Shown: positions 25,951-34,686, counted from the stretch's first letter. The stretch is 64,000 bases of DNA from an uncultured Clostridia bacterium (GCA_932222125.1 CAKNZJ010000038.1:11950-75949), one strand, 5' to 3'. Made by a program: numbers and translations. Notes: generated from the letters alone by a model not told the origin.

Positions 25951-28304
25951 TGTCCAAACACCTCCCTTGCAATGTCCACTGATTGACGCGCATCTTTGGA
26001 GTAGTAATCCGCCCCCATCCGCTTAGCATATTCCGGCGTCAGTACCGCACCCCCCACCATGACAACAGGAGGATCAGGCAATGTTTGCAGCAGCTTGATT
26101 GTATTCTCCATAGCTGGCAGCGTGGTGGTCATGAGCGCGGACAGTCCCACCAGCCGAATGTGTTCTCGTTGCACTGTGTCCAGCACCGTCTCCGGGGGCA
26201 CATCCCGGCCTAGATCGATCACCTCATAGCCGTAGTTTTCCAACACAGTCTTGACAATGTTTTTTCCAATATCATGGATATCCCCTTTGACGGTAGCCAG
26301 AACCAGTCTGCCCTTTTTCATGGGTTCCGCCCCTTTTTCCGCCATAGAAGTTCGGATCACCTCAAACACTGCTTGGGCTGCTTGGGCGGCACTAAGCAGC
26401 TGGGGCAAAAACGCTCTTCCCTGCTCAAATTCCAACCCCACCCGATCCAAGGCTGGGATGAGATGCTTGGCCACCAACTCCAGCTCGCTCTCCGTCTTTA
26501 ACGCCTGCTGGGCCAGCTTTCCCGCATCCGCCCTCATCCCTCGCAGAATGGCGTCATCCAGGGTGAGCTCACCCTGGACCAAAGGGGCCGGCCCGGGGAC
26601 ACCACCGGCAAACCGCTCCACATAGGTCTGGCACTCCCCATCTTCCCCGGACAGTGCTCGGAACGCAGCCACCGCATCCATCATCTCTCGCTGATTGGGA
26701 TTGATAATGGGTAGGGTGAGTCCGGCAGCCATGGCCTGGATGAGGAAATTTTGGGTGATGAGGGAACGGTTTGGCAAGCCAAAGGAAATGTTGGACACCC
26801 CCAACACCGTTTGCAAGCCAAACTCCTCCCGAACCGTCCGCACCGCCTTCAAGGTCTCCCCCGCCTGCTCCTGCTGAGCCGATACGGTGAGTGTCAAACA
26901 GTCAATCCACAGATCCTCCTTAGGAATACCGTGAGCCAGGGCCCCGTCCAGCATGCGGCGGACCACCTCCACCCGCCCTCGGGCCGTCTGTGGGATGCCG
27001 TTCTGATCCAGAGCCAGCCCCACCACACTGGCGCCGTATTTTTTCACAATGGGCAACACCCGCTCCAGCACCTCAGGTTCCCCGTTGACGGAGTTCACTG
27101 CAGCTTTGCCGTTGTACACCCGCAGCCCCGCCTCCAGGGCGTCCACATTGGAGGAATCCAACTGCAAGGGCAGGGACAAAGCGCTTTGCAGCTTTTTCAC
27201 CACCCGGGGCAACATAGCCACCTCGTCCACTCCGGGATAGCCAACGTTCACGTCCAGGATATCCGCTCCCGCATCCTCCTGCTGGATGGCCACATCCAAA
27301 ATATAGTCCAGGTCATTTTCCAGCAATGCCTGCTGGAACCGCTTTTTCCCCGTCGGGTTGACCCGCTCGCCAATCACCCGCACCCCGTCCACCCGGCAAG
27401 GGGTCACCGGCGAGCACACAAAGCTCACCGCCTCATAGTCGCGCTGGGCGGGCTTCTTTCCTGACAGTACACCCTTCAACTGTTGGATATACTCCGGCGA
27501 GGTACCGCAGCAGCCGCCAAATAAGGTAGCTCCTGCCTCCAGGCAAGGCAGTATCGCTTTGGCAAACTCCTCCGCCCCCATATCGTAGTGGCCATCTGCC
27601 GGATCGGGCAGACCAGCATTTGGCTTTACAATGACCGGCAAGCGAGTATTCCTGCACAGCTCCTTCAACATGGGAGCCAGCAGGTCAGGGCCCATGGAAC
27701 AGTTCAGACCAATGGCGTCTGCCCCCATCCCTTCCAGCGTTCTGGCCATGGATTGGATGGTACATCCGGTGAAGGTGCGTGCGTCCTGCTCCATTGACAT
27801 GGTGATAAAAACAGGCAGCCCGGTATTCTCCTTGATGGCCAGCAACGCCGCCTTGGCCTCATAGAGGTCGGCCATCGTTTCCACCACCACCAGGTCCGCC
27901 CCCGCTTGTTCTCCCGCCATCACAATCTCTCGGAATAACTCGTAAGCCCGCTCGAAGCTTAACCCTCCCATGGGTTCTAGCAGCTCTCCCAGCGGGCCAA
28001 CGTCCAGCGCCACCTGCGCTTTGTCCCCGGCAGCCTGTCTGGCCAGCGCCACCGCCGCGCCCACGATCTCATCCACGCCATGTCCAGTGCGTTCCAGTTT
28101 CAGACTATTCGCGCCAAAGGTGTTGGTGTAAATCACCTGACTGCCCGCCAAAATATACTCCTGATGGATGGATTGGATCAGCTCTGGTCGGGTGAGGTTG
28201 AGCAGCTCTGGTTGGCCTCCCGGCGGCAGGCCCCGCCGCTGTAGGACGGTTCCCATGGCGCCATCTAAAATCACAATATTGTTTTTCCAAAATTCAGATC
28301 GCAC
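25947..28304 (-). CDS. metH: Cobalamin-dependent methionine synthase lacking the activation domain
   Basis: Transfers methyl from methyl-THF via cobalamin to homocysteine. Domains in order: homocysteine-binding barrel (1-290; zinc motifs NCSMGP and GGCCGTSPEY), pterin-binding barrel (about 320-570; VIGERVNPTG, LDVNVGYPG), B12 cap and Rossmann domain (about 590-785) with GDIHDIGKN, where His677 is the predicted cobalt ligand. The C-terminal SAM-binding reactivation domain of E. coli MetH is absent and is encoded by the upstream gene. I start at GTG 28304 behind AGGGGG, overlapping that gene by 11 bases. Confidence 0.95.
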   Translation of the reverse strand: MRSEFWKNNIVILDGAMGTVLQRRGLPPGGQPELLNLTRPELIQSIHQEYILAGSQVIYTNTFGANSLKLERTGHGVDEIVGAAVALARQAAGDKAQVALDVGPLGELLEPMGGLSFERAYELFREIVMAGEQAGADLVVVETMADLYEAKAALLAIKENTGLPVFITMSMEQDARTFTGCTIQSMARTLEGMGADAIGLNCSMGPDLLAPMLKELCRNTRLPVIVKPNAGLPDPADGHYDMGAEEFAKAILPCLEAGATLFGGCCGTSPEYIQQLKGVLSGKKPAQRDYEAVSFVCSPVTPCRVDGVRVIGERVNPTGKKRFQQALLENDLDYILDVAIQQEDAGADILDVNVGYPGVDEVAMLPRVVKKLQSALSLPLQLDSSNVDALEAGLRVYNGKAAVNSVNGEPEVLERVLPIVKKYGASVVGLALDQNGIPQTARGRVEVVRRMLDGALAHGIPKEDLWIDCLTLTVSAQQEQAGETLKAVRTVREEFGLQTVLGVSNISFGLPNRSLITQNFLIQAMAAGLTLPIINPNQREMMDAVAAFRALSGEDGECQTYVERFAGGVPGPAPLVQGELTLDDAILRGMRADAGKLAQQALKTESELELVAKHLIPALDRVGLEFEQGRAFLPQLLSAAQAAQAVFEVIRTSMAEKGAEPMKKGRLVLATVKGDIHDIGKNIVKTVLENYGYEVIDLGRDVPPETVLDTVQREHIRLVGLSALMTTTLPAMENTIKLLQTLPDPPVVMVGGAVLTPEYAKRMGADYYSKDARQSVDIAREVFGQ

Positions 28305-28974
28305 AAGATGTCCCCCTTTTGCGTAGGGCGCAATTCTCCCGCATGGCGCAGTAATCGCAGCCACGAATTCGAGCGGCTTGTGGCCGGTCCGATAAACCAA
28401 TCACAGCAGTAACCGACTTGCTCGGATTGAGCAGAAAGCTGTCCGTCACATGGACGCCCACACGGCGGGCAGCGTCCAGAGCCGAGCAGATGTCCGGCTG
28501 GACCGACAACTCCAAATCCCCATAACCAGGGCTAAACCTGTCGGTCAGATAGAGGGTGGGAAACCGCTCTGCAAGCTCACGTTCCGCCTGGTCGCAGACT
28601 CCCTCTACCAGCGCGCTGCCACAGGCATCCATCATCACTGCCTGGGCCATGTCCCTGGCCTGCTCCCTCCGGAGCAGCGCCTCAAACGGCTCCCCCAAGG
28701 TACAGACCAGCAAAGCCGCCTGAGCGCACTGGGCTAGCATTTTCTTTGCCATCTTCCCTCCCAGTGTGACGCCGCTGTCCACCAACACAACGCCATGTTC
28801 TCCACGCTCCAACGGAAATACCCGATAGATATACCTTGGCCGTACCTTAGCGTTTACACGCTGAGCTACCCGCTCCATTTTCAAACGCAGCTCCTCTGGC
28901 ACAGGCTCTCCCACTCCCGCATAGCGCAGAGCCTCTCCAATGTCCAGATCCAATTCTCGTCCCTTCTCTCCCAT
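28294..28974 (-). CDS. Methionine synthase reactivation domain protein
   Basis: 226-residue stand-alone equivalent of the MetH activation domain, which binds SAM and remethylates oxidised cob(II)alamin. The signature RFSPGYGDLELSVQ is clear. The C-terminal cysteine set CDYCAMRENC is typical of clostridial split forms. The start is placed at 28974 (GGAGG five bases upstream); the frame is open back to 29106, but that part contains the operon promoter. First gene of a three-gene methionine operon. Confidence 0.9.
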   Translation of the reverse strand: MGEKGRELDLDIGEALRYAGVGEPVPEELRLKMERVAQRVNAKVRPRYIYRVFPLERGEHGVVLVDSGVTLGGKMAKKMLAQCAQAALLVCTLGEPFEALLRREQARDMAQAVMMDACGSALVEGVCDQAERELAERFPTLYLTDRFSPGYGDLELSVQPDICSALDAARRVGVHVTDSFLLNPSKSVTAVIGLSDRPQAARIRGCDYCAMRENCALRKRGTSCAI

Positions 28975-29077
28975 CCCATCCTCCCCCAACATTTGTCCAT
29001 CCATGAGGGGGCCGGGACTATTTACAATCTCGTTACCAATTTCCAGTGTCCTATAATCCATTAAATCAGTATGCATT

Positions 29078-29106
29078 AGTATAACACCATCCGCTTTCTC
29101 CGTCAA
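29078..29106 (-). promoter_or_regulatory. Promoter of the metH operon
   Basis: Minus strand TTGACG (29106-29101), 17-base spacer, TATACT (29083-29078). The transcript starts near 29071, which rules out any start codon upstream and supports 28974. The roughly 95-base leader shows no S-box. Confidence 0.8.
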
Positions 29107-29110
29107 TGGA

Positions 29111-29140
29111 TTGGATAAGCTATGGAAATCTTGGAATAAT
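29111..29140 (+). promoter_or_regulatory. Possible trxB promoter
   Basis: TTGGAT (29111-29116), 18-base spacer, AATAAT (29135-29140), 32 bases before the trxB start. Weak match, and it abuts the divergent metH promoter. Confidence 0.35.
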
Positions 29141-29171
29141 TATGATATCCTGTACACAGGAGGTAACTATT

Positions 29172-30086
29172 ATGTTGGATCTAGTCATTATCGGCGCCGG
29201 TCCTGCGGGGCTATCCGCCGCCATCTATGCGGCCAGGGCCGGACTTGATTTCGTCGTGCTAGAGCAGGACGGTATGGGGGGCGGACAGATCACCTCGTCC
29301 CATGAGGTGGAAAACTACCCCGGCGCAGGACGGTTGGATGGCTGGTCCCTAGGCGACGCCTTCCGGGCTCAGGCGCAGGAATTGGGCGCTAACATTCGCC
29401 GGGCCATCGTCCAGACCGTTTACGATAGGGAAACTTACAGAGAAATTCTAATTGAGGGCGGCGATTCCATTCAAGCCCACGCCGTCATCGCCGCCACCGG
29501 GGCCACCCCAAAAAAGCTGGGCGTACCCGGTGAGGAACAGCTCACCGGCCATGGTGTGTCCTATTGTGCCACCTGCGACGGCGCGTTTTTCCGTGGCAAA
29601 GACGTGCTGGTAGTGGGAGGAGGAGACACCGCTGTAGAGGATGCCATCCATCTGTCCGCACTGTGCTCCTCGGTGACTGTGGCGCTCCGCCGGGATGTGT
29701 TTCGAGCGGCAGAAAGCCGGGTTCGGCTGTTGCAGACCAAGCACAATGTAACCATCCTCTATGATACCCAACTAGCAGAAATCTCCGGTCAGAATCAGGT
29801 GGAATCCGTGACTCTGAAATGCCCGGAGGGCAATGTACAACGGCCTGTCCATGGGGTATTCATCGCCGTGGGGGTATCCCCCGTTTCCCAATGGTTGACT
29901 CAACTGCCCCTCACCTTTGAAGAGGGCTATGTGGCAGCGGGAGAGGATTGCCGCACTCAAGTCCCTGGTCTATTTGTGGCGGGCGATCTGCGAAAAAAGC
30001 CGTTGCGTCAGGTGGTCACCGCCGCCGCCGATGGCGCCAACGCTGTTTACAGCGCCGTGGACTGGCTGGAGCATACCCGCTCTTAA
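29172..30086 (+). CDS. trxB: Thioredoxin reductase
   Basis: 304-residue FAD/NADPH disulfide reductase. FAD loop IIGAGPAGLSAAIYA, redox-active CATC (YCATCDGAFF), NADPH loop VVGGGDTAVEDA, and the C-terminal FAD motif GLFVAGDLR are all present. The start at 29172 follows AGGAGGT. No thioredoxin gene is adjacent. Divergent from the metH operon, which fits a role in keeping thiol and cobalamin chemistry reduced, though this is inference. Confidence 0.92.
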   Translation: MLDLVIIGAGPAGLSAAIYAARAGLDFVVLEQDGMGGGQITSSHEVENYPGAGRLDGWSLGDAFRAQAQELGANIRRAIVQTVYDRETYREILIEGGDSIQAHAVIAATGATPKKLGVPGEEQLTGHGVSYCATCDGAFFRGKDVLVVGGGDTAVEDAIHLSALCSSVTVALRRDVFRAAESRVRLLQTKHNVTILYDTQLAEISGQNQVESVTLKCPEGNVQRPVHGVFIAVGVSPVSQWLTQLPLTFEEGYVAAGEDCRTQVPGLFVAGDLRKKPLRQVVTAAADGANAVYSAVDWLEHTRS

Positions 30087-30100
30087 CTCAAAGCCTCTGC

Positions 30101-30155
30101 AGTGCAAACAAAAACTGCCCGGCATTATTGATGCTGGGCAGTTTTTGTTTGCACT
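30101..30155. terminator. Bidirectional terminator, 25-bp stem
   Basis: Arms 30101-30125 and 30131-30155 pair over 25 positions with one G-U wobble and a 5-base loop. The arms carry CAAAAAC/GTTTTTG, giving a U run in each direction. Serves trxB and the convergent ECF gene. Confidence 0.85.
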
Positions 30156-30672
30156 ATCTGAAGCTGCGCTGTGCCAGGCGAATGGCTGATACAATCGGCA
30201 TGATCAGTACCCCCAGACAGAAATTGCTCACCCCATGGATCAGGTCAAAGGGTAACCCTGCCACAATCCATGATACCATAGCCCTCCAATTCAAGCCAAA
30301 CAATAGTGCCTGAGCCGGAGCATACAGTATCCCAAACAACAGTCCATGGGCAGCACAAACCAGCATATAGACCATGGCCTGCCGCATCTTGGGCAACTCC
30401 CGGGGTAGCAACATTACCATTCCCCACAATACCAGCCACACATACAAGTAAGGTGTCCACCACAGGGGAAACCCGGTAAATAATCCATTGAGCAGAATAT
30501 AAATGTAGATAGGGTACAGCGCCTTCTCCCGGTATACAATGGTGATGGCTGTGATCAGCATCCCCAAAGGATGAATGTTGGGCAGTGCCTCCATCGCCGC
30601 CTTGGAGGCATACATCACCGCCCCCAGCATTCCAAACACCGCCGTTTCCCTGGCTGTCAGCTTCAGGCTCAT
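30154..30672 (-). CDS. ECF transporter S component
   Basis: 172-residue, very hydrophobic protein with about five or six membrane segments. The first helix carries AVFGMLGAVMYASKAAMEA, the pattern of ECF S components whose Ala-x-x-x-Ala face docks to EcfT. Such proteins capture a vitamin or metal and share an ATPase module encoded elsewhere. It overlaps the DUF4430 gene by four bases, so the two act together. Proximity to metH makes a corrinoid a reasonable guess for the ligand. Confidence 0.8.
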   Translation of the reverse strand: MSLKLTARETAVFGMLGAVMYASKAAMEALPNIHPLGMLITAITIVYREKALYPIYIYILLNGLFTGFPLWWTPYLYVWLVLWGMVMLLPRELPKMRQAMVYMLVCAAHGLLFGILYAPAQALLFGLNWRAMVSWIVAGLPFDLIHGVSNFCLGVLIMPIVSAIRLAQRSFR

Positions 30673-31163
30673 TTTACTTTAAATGAATAGGTGCCGCCCT
30701 GCACCACCTGGGTGGAATCCACACCCGTCGAGGCATATTCCTCATCCACATAGAAGGCCCAGTACTTTCCATCGGTGTCATAGTCTACAGTGATGCCGTT
30801 CACCGTCTTGACATAAAGTCCATATTGACCCTCGTCACCAGCGATCAGACCCAGCTTCAGCAAAGCCGCCCCCACGGTTGCCTCATCGGTTCGGATTTGG
30901 AATTGCGTCTCCTGACCTGCCCCATCCACCACAACAAAGGCAAATTCCGTCTGTCCCTCGCCCAGCGTCCCTCCATCCAAAGGGATGCTTACCATGGGCG
31001 CAAGAGAATCTGTCTGTTCCGGCGCGGCGGAGTCAGTCTGAACCACCGCCGGAGAGAGGGATGGCTTGGCAGCAGTACATCCCGCCGCAGTAAGGGCGGT
31101 TGCCACCCACAACCCCACACACAAAAGGGTTAACAGCCGTTGTTTTACAATTACTCTCATCAT
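30669..31163 (-). CDS. DUF4430 (transcobalamin-like) lipoprotein
   Basis: 164 aa with a lipoprotein signal (lipobox TAAGC, Cys29) and a Ser/Pro-rich spacer, then a single DUF4430-type domain (about 65-164) containing YGLYVKTVNG and YWAFYVDEEYAS. This small beta domain resembles the C-terminal domain of transcobalamin and occurs in surface proteins of gut Firmicutes. Coupled to an ECF S component, it may deliver the ligand to it. Confidence 0.82.
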   Translation of the reverse strand: MMRVIVKQRLLTLLCVGLWVATALTAAGCTAAKPSLSPAVVQTDSAAPEQTDSLAPMVSIPLDGGTLGEGQTEFAFVVVDGAGQETQFQIRTDEATVGAALLKLGLIAGDEGQYGLYVKTVNGITVDYDTDGKYWAFYVDEEYASTGVDSTQVVQGGTYSFKVK

Positions 31164-31240
31164 TTACACTCCTTTGTAACATGAGTCCCCTCCAAATGGC
31201 CACTGCACCACGTTAAGAAGTCACTCGATTGATGTCACCC

Positions 31241-31269
31241 ATCTTATCATGGGTGAATTTGGAATGCAA
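31241..31269 (-). promoter_or_regulatory. Promoter of the DUF4430/ECF operon
   Basis: Minus strand TTGCAT (31269-31264), 17-base spacer, TAAGAT (31246-31241). The same two hexamers as the rpmE promoter. The resulting leader is only about 70 bases, too short for a cobalamin riboswitch. Confidence 0.7.
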
Positions 31270-31434
31270 CTGCCAACCACGCCTCTTCCCTAGTTCTTTC
31301 GTGCCGCCGCGCTGAGTTCCCACCCACTTTACCCGCAAGTATTGCACTAGACAAATCGTCAGGATAACATCCAGGTGATAAGCTGTAGTGGATTGAGGTT
31401 CTGTGAAAGACATTGTTCAGTCGTCCCCACCTCC
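31270..31434. other. Region between divergent DUF4430 and cysK promoters
   Basis: 165 bases with no convincing gene, riboswitch or repeat. Two small minus-strand frames overlap here but lack plausible products. Confidence 0.5.
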
Positions 31435-31463
31435 TTGACAAGCTTTTCCTATCAGCCTATAAT
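31435..31463 (+). promoter_or_regulatory. Promoter of cysK
   Basis: Perfect TTGACA (31435-31440), 17-base spacer and perfect TATAAT (31458-31463). It leaves a leader of about 100 bases before cysK with no recognised regulatory RNA. Confidence 0.85.
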
Positions 31464-31571
31464 CCATACTATCCTACCTCGCAGATTGGTGAAAGGGGTG
31501 TCTATCCACAACAGCCCATATCAGTCTTTCCCTGCCGCACCAACTCAACCTAATTTTAGGAGGAACCTGTC

Positions 31572-32510
31572 ATGGGTCATATCTACACTTCCGCTGATCA
31601 ACTGATCGGCCAAACCCCTCTATTGGAACTGTCCCGCATTCAGCAAACAGAGGGATTGGAAGCACGTCTCATTGCCAAGCTGGAGTACTTCAACCCCGCC
31701 GGCTCGGTGAAGGACCGCATCGCTAAAGCTATGATTGACGACGCAGAACGCACCGGCAAACTGAAATCCGATTCCGTTATAATCGAGCCCACCTCTGGCA
31801 ACACGGGAATCGGGCTGGCCTCAGTAGCCGCTGCCCGGGGCTACCGTGTCATTATTGTCATGCCTGAAACTATGAGCGTGGAGCGCCGCCAGATCATGCA
31901 GGCCTATGGGGCAGAGCTGGTGCTTACCGAGGGGACCAAGGGCATGCAGGGCGCCATTGACAAGGCCCAGGCCCTTGCAGAGGAGCTGCCCAATGGCTTT
32001 ATCCCCAGCCAATTTACTAACCCAGCCAACCCTGCCGCTCACCGGGCTACCACCGGCCCGGAAATCTGGGAAGGCACCGATGGGATGGTAGATATATTTG
32101 TGTCTGGCGTGGGCACTGGCGGCACCATCACCGGCGTGGGGGGATATCTGAAAACACAAAATCCTGCCATCCAGGTGGTGGCGGTGGAGCCCGCCTCCTC
32201 CCCCGTGCTGTCCAAGGGCATGGCCGGTGCCCACAAAATTCAGGGCATCGGGGCCGGGTTTGTCCCCGATATACTGGATACCAAAATCTACGATGAGGTC
32301 ATCCCTGTGGACAACGACGACGCTTTTGCTGTGGGCAAGCGCATCGGTCAGCTGGAGGGCATACTGGTGGGCATCTCCTCTGGAGCCGCTGTGTGGGCCG
32401 CTATCCAGCTTGCCAAGCGCCCGGAGAATAAGGGTAAAAACATCGTGGTTCTACTCCCTGATACTGGCGACCGCTATCTGTCCACCCCCCTGTTCGGCCA
32501 CCACTCTTAA
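31572..32510 (+). CDS. cysK: Cysteine synthase A
   Basis: O-acetylserine sulfhydrylase: condenses O-acetylserine with sulfide to cysteine using PLP. The PLP lysine lies in NPAGSVKDRIA, the substrate loop is TSGNTGIGLA, and the phosphate-binding loop is GVGTGGTITGVG. 312 aa is normal. It starts behind AGGAGG. With metY it gives the cell two direct sulfhydrylation routes. Confidence 0.95.
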   Translation: MGHIYTSADQLIGQTPLLELSRIQQTEGLEARLIAKLEYFNPAGSVKDRIAKAMIDDAERTGKLKSDSVIIEPTSGNTGIGLASVAAARGYRVIIVMPETMSVERRQIMQAYGAELVLTEGTKGMQGAIDKAQALAEELPNGFIPSQFTNPANPAAHRATTGPEIWEGTDGMVDIFVSGVGTGGTITGVGGYLKTQNPAIQVVAVEPASSPVLSKGMAGAHKIQGIGAGFVPDILDTKIYDEVIPVDNDDAFAVGKRIGQLEGILVGISSGAAVWAAIQLAKRPENKGKNIVVLLPDTGDRYLSTPLFGHHS

Positions 32511-32656
32511 AGGGCGGCCGTTCCAGGTTAGGCGCTTCCCTACAAAACAGGGACCCAGGTCACTCCCTTCTCGCATTAAGAGATAAGATGCCTCATGGGA
32601 TTAAAGGGCATGGTTGATAAAGAACCATCCAAAATGTATAGTAATTTAACACCCCG

Positions 32657-32690
32657 AAAGAGCGCGATTTGACAATCGCGCTCTTTTCAC
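32657..32690 (+). terminator. Intrinsic terminator downstream of cysK
   Basis: 13-bp perfect stem AAAGAGCGCGATT/AATCGCGCTCTTT with a TGAC loop, ending in TTTT. It is 147 bases behind cysK. Confidence 0.75.
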
Positions 32691-32710
32691 ACCCAGGAGG
32701 AGAGCTCAAC

Positions 32711-32776
32711 CATGCCGGAAGTCAAGGTATTGGTCCCACTGTCGGGATCCGCTTGTGCCCCCCTAGCTGATTGTTG
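32711..32776 (+). pseudogene. Truncated PTS EIIA (glucose-type) N-terminal remnant
   Basis: A 21-codon frame starting with ATG behind a strong AGGAGG and reading KVLVPLSGSACAPLADC before a TGA. This resembles the first strands of glucose-type PTS IIA (a P-x-S/L-G-x-x-x-P-L pattern), but the catalytic His region never follows. I read it as the stub of a decayed gene. It could instead be a small peptide or chance. Confidence 0.4.
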
Positions 32777-33108
32777 AATGGAGCCATCCCTTCTGAAGCC
32801 CCACCTATAGGGCAGGACTAAAATTTTCTGTTTTTCCCACGTCCTTTACTGCAATCACTATACTTGTATCGTTTGCGCTTACCCCCTTTATCGCCCTGAT
32901 TTTATTACAGGATTTGATCCCATTCAATCTGTTTTCTTGAAATAGCACACATGTTAAGCCAGCAGCACTTTTCTTGCCAGAGACTTCAGCCCTTGACAGA
33001 CACTGGGATTTTGATTTATATTGTTATAATCCATCGTGATTCATCGTGATTGTGCGTCATTAGCCGTATCTTGACCGTTTCTATCATCTCATCCCAGGAG
33101 GACCCACC
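32777..33108. other. Gene-free AT-rich region upstream of the osmolyte importer
   Basis: About 330 bases, AT-richer than its surroundings. It holds a promoter (32993-33022) and a tandem direct repeat of ATCGTGATT(C/G) at 33032-33051, which could be an operator. No gene seen. Confidence 0.5.
32993..33022 (+). promoter_or_regulatory. Promoter of the OpuC-type operon
   Basis: TTGACA (32993-32998), 18-base spacer, TATATT (33017-33022). A second candidate -10, TATAAT, lies eight bases further. The tandem 10-bp repeat begins just downstream, where a regulator could block transcription. Confidence 0.6.
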
Positions 33109-34653
33109 ATGTGGGAACAGATTTTCACTTACTTCCAAACCAGCGCCCACCGGTGGCTGACCATGTTGAGCGACCATGTGCGCATCAGCGCTTTCTCCCT
33201 GCTCATCGCGGCGCTGATTGCCGTCCCTGCCGGCCTGATCTGTGTCAGATTCAACCGAATTGAGAAGGTGGTTCGCGGATTGTTCAATCTGCTCCGCCTG
33301 GTGCCCAGCCTAGCCGTGCTGCTGCTGATACTCCCTGTGATGGGTACCGGCAGCGCCCCAGCCACAGTCGCCTTAGTACTGCTGGCCATTCCCCCTATCC
33401 TGATGAATACTGTGGCCGGCTTAGAGGGCGTTCCCCCTTTTATGTTGGAAACGGCGGAGGGCTTGGGTATGGAACAGACACAGGTGTGGGTCAAAGTTCG
33501 CTTCCCCCTGGCCGCCCCGCTGATCCTTGCCGGCATCAAAACCGCCGCCGTGGAAATTGTGGCCAGCGCCACACTGGCCGCCAAGATTGGCGCCGGTGGA
33601 ATGGGTGAACTCATCTTTACCGGCATCGGGCTGTTCCGGATGGATCTGCTGCTCATTGGGGGTATCTCGATCGCCTTGCTCTCGCTGATCACAAGCTTTC
33701 TGTTTGACCTGCTTGAAACAATGCTTATAAAATACAACAAAGGAGATTTACCAATGAAACGCAAAAAAGCAGCAGCGGCTCTACTAGCCGCAGTATTATT
33801 GTCAGTCAATTTGCTTTCCCTTCCAGGCTGTACGCAATCAGAGGACACGGCGATCCGCATCGGGTCAAAAGATTTTACCGAGAGCCTGATAGTCAGCGAA
33901 ATCTACGCCCTGGCACTGGAGGATGCCGGGTATCAAGTGGAACGGAAAATGGACATTGCGGGCTCCATCATCCATACGGCCATCACTGGCGATGAGATTG
34001 ACCTTTACCCCGAATACACCGGAACAGCTCTTCTATCCATTTTGAAATTGGAGATGAACAGCGATCCCGATATCGTCTACAATACTGTCAAGGACGCCTA
34101 CAATGAGCAGTTCCAAATCACCTGGCTGGACTCCACCCAGATCAACGACACCCAGGGAATCACCATCCGAACGGAGACGGCCAAGCAATATGGGATATAT
34201 ACTATCTCAGACCTGCAAGCCAACGCAGACAAGATTCGGGTCTGCTCCCAAGGGGAGTTTGAGTACCGGGATGACGGCCTGTCTGGCCTGTCCAAGGTAT
34301 ACGGTCCGTTCAACTTTCAGTCCATCACTGTATATGATAACGGCCTGAAATATCAGATTCTAGAAAACAATGAGGCAGACGTCTGTCCTGGCTACTCTAC
34401 CGATGCCCAACTGATCAATACGGACAAGCTCACCTATCTGGAGGACGACAAACATTTTTGGCCCCCCTACTACCTGGCTCCTATTGTGCGAAACAATATT
34501 CTGGAGGAAAACCCTGGCATCGCAAAGGTTCTAAACCAGGTCAGTGCCAAACTGGATACCGAGACAGTCATCTCCCTCAACGCCAAAGTTGATATTGATA
34601 ATCAGGAATATGAGGAAGTTGCAAAGGAATTTTACGATTCCATCAATCAATAA
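33109..34653 (+). CDS. Osmoprotectant ABC transporter: permease fused to substrate-binding protein
   Basis: 514 residues in two parts. Residues 1-210 are an OpuCB/ProW-type permease with five or so helices and the EAA-like loop AEGLGMEQTQVWVKVRFPLA. Residues about 245-514 are an OpuCC/ProX-type receptor (IGSKDFTESLIVSEIYALAL, DLYPEYTGTAL) for glycine betaine, choline or carnitine. At the joint (residue 216) sits a complete second start: AAAGGAG, eight bases, ATG, then a lipoprotein signal with LPGC. The receptor may be made both fused and as a free lipoprotein. Confidence 0.92.
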   Translation: MWEQIFTYFQTSAHRWLTMLSDHVRISAFSLLIAALIAVPAGLICVRFNRIEKVVRGLFNLLRLVPSLAVLLLILPVMGTGSAPATVALVLLAIPPILMNTVAGLEGVPPFMLETAEGLGMEQTQVWVKVRFPLAAPLILAGIKTAAVEIVASATLAAKIGAGGMGELIFTGIGLFRMDLLLIGGISIALLSLITSFLFDLLETMLIKYNKGDLPMKRKKAAAALLAAVLLSVNLLSLPGCTQSEDTAIRIGSKDFTESLIVSEIYALALEDAGYQVERKMDIAGSIIHTAITGDEIDLYPEYTGTALLSILKLEMNSDPDIVYNTVKDAYNEQFQITWLDSTQINDTQGITIRTETAKQYGIYTISDLQANADKIRVCSQGEFEYRDDGLSGLSKVYGPFNFQSITVYDNGLKYQILENNEADVCPGYSTDAQLINTDKLTYLEDDKHFWPPYYLAPIVRNNILEENPGIAKVLNQVSAKLDTETVISLNAKVDIDNQEYEEVAKEFYDSINQ

Positions 34654-34686
34654 CACTGCGGCCCCAGCAGAAAAGAGGTTCTTCCC

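Noticed and set aside
28975..29106. Longer N-terminus for the reactivation-domain protein
   Set aside because: This stretch contains the -35 and -10 of the operon promoter, so it is mostly not transcribed, and it lacks family similarity.
31164..31434. Cobalamin riboswitch for the DUF4430/ECF operon
   Set aside because: The mapped promoter leaves only about 70 bases of leader and no B12-box was found.
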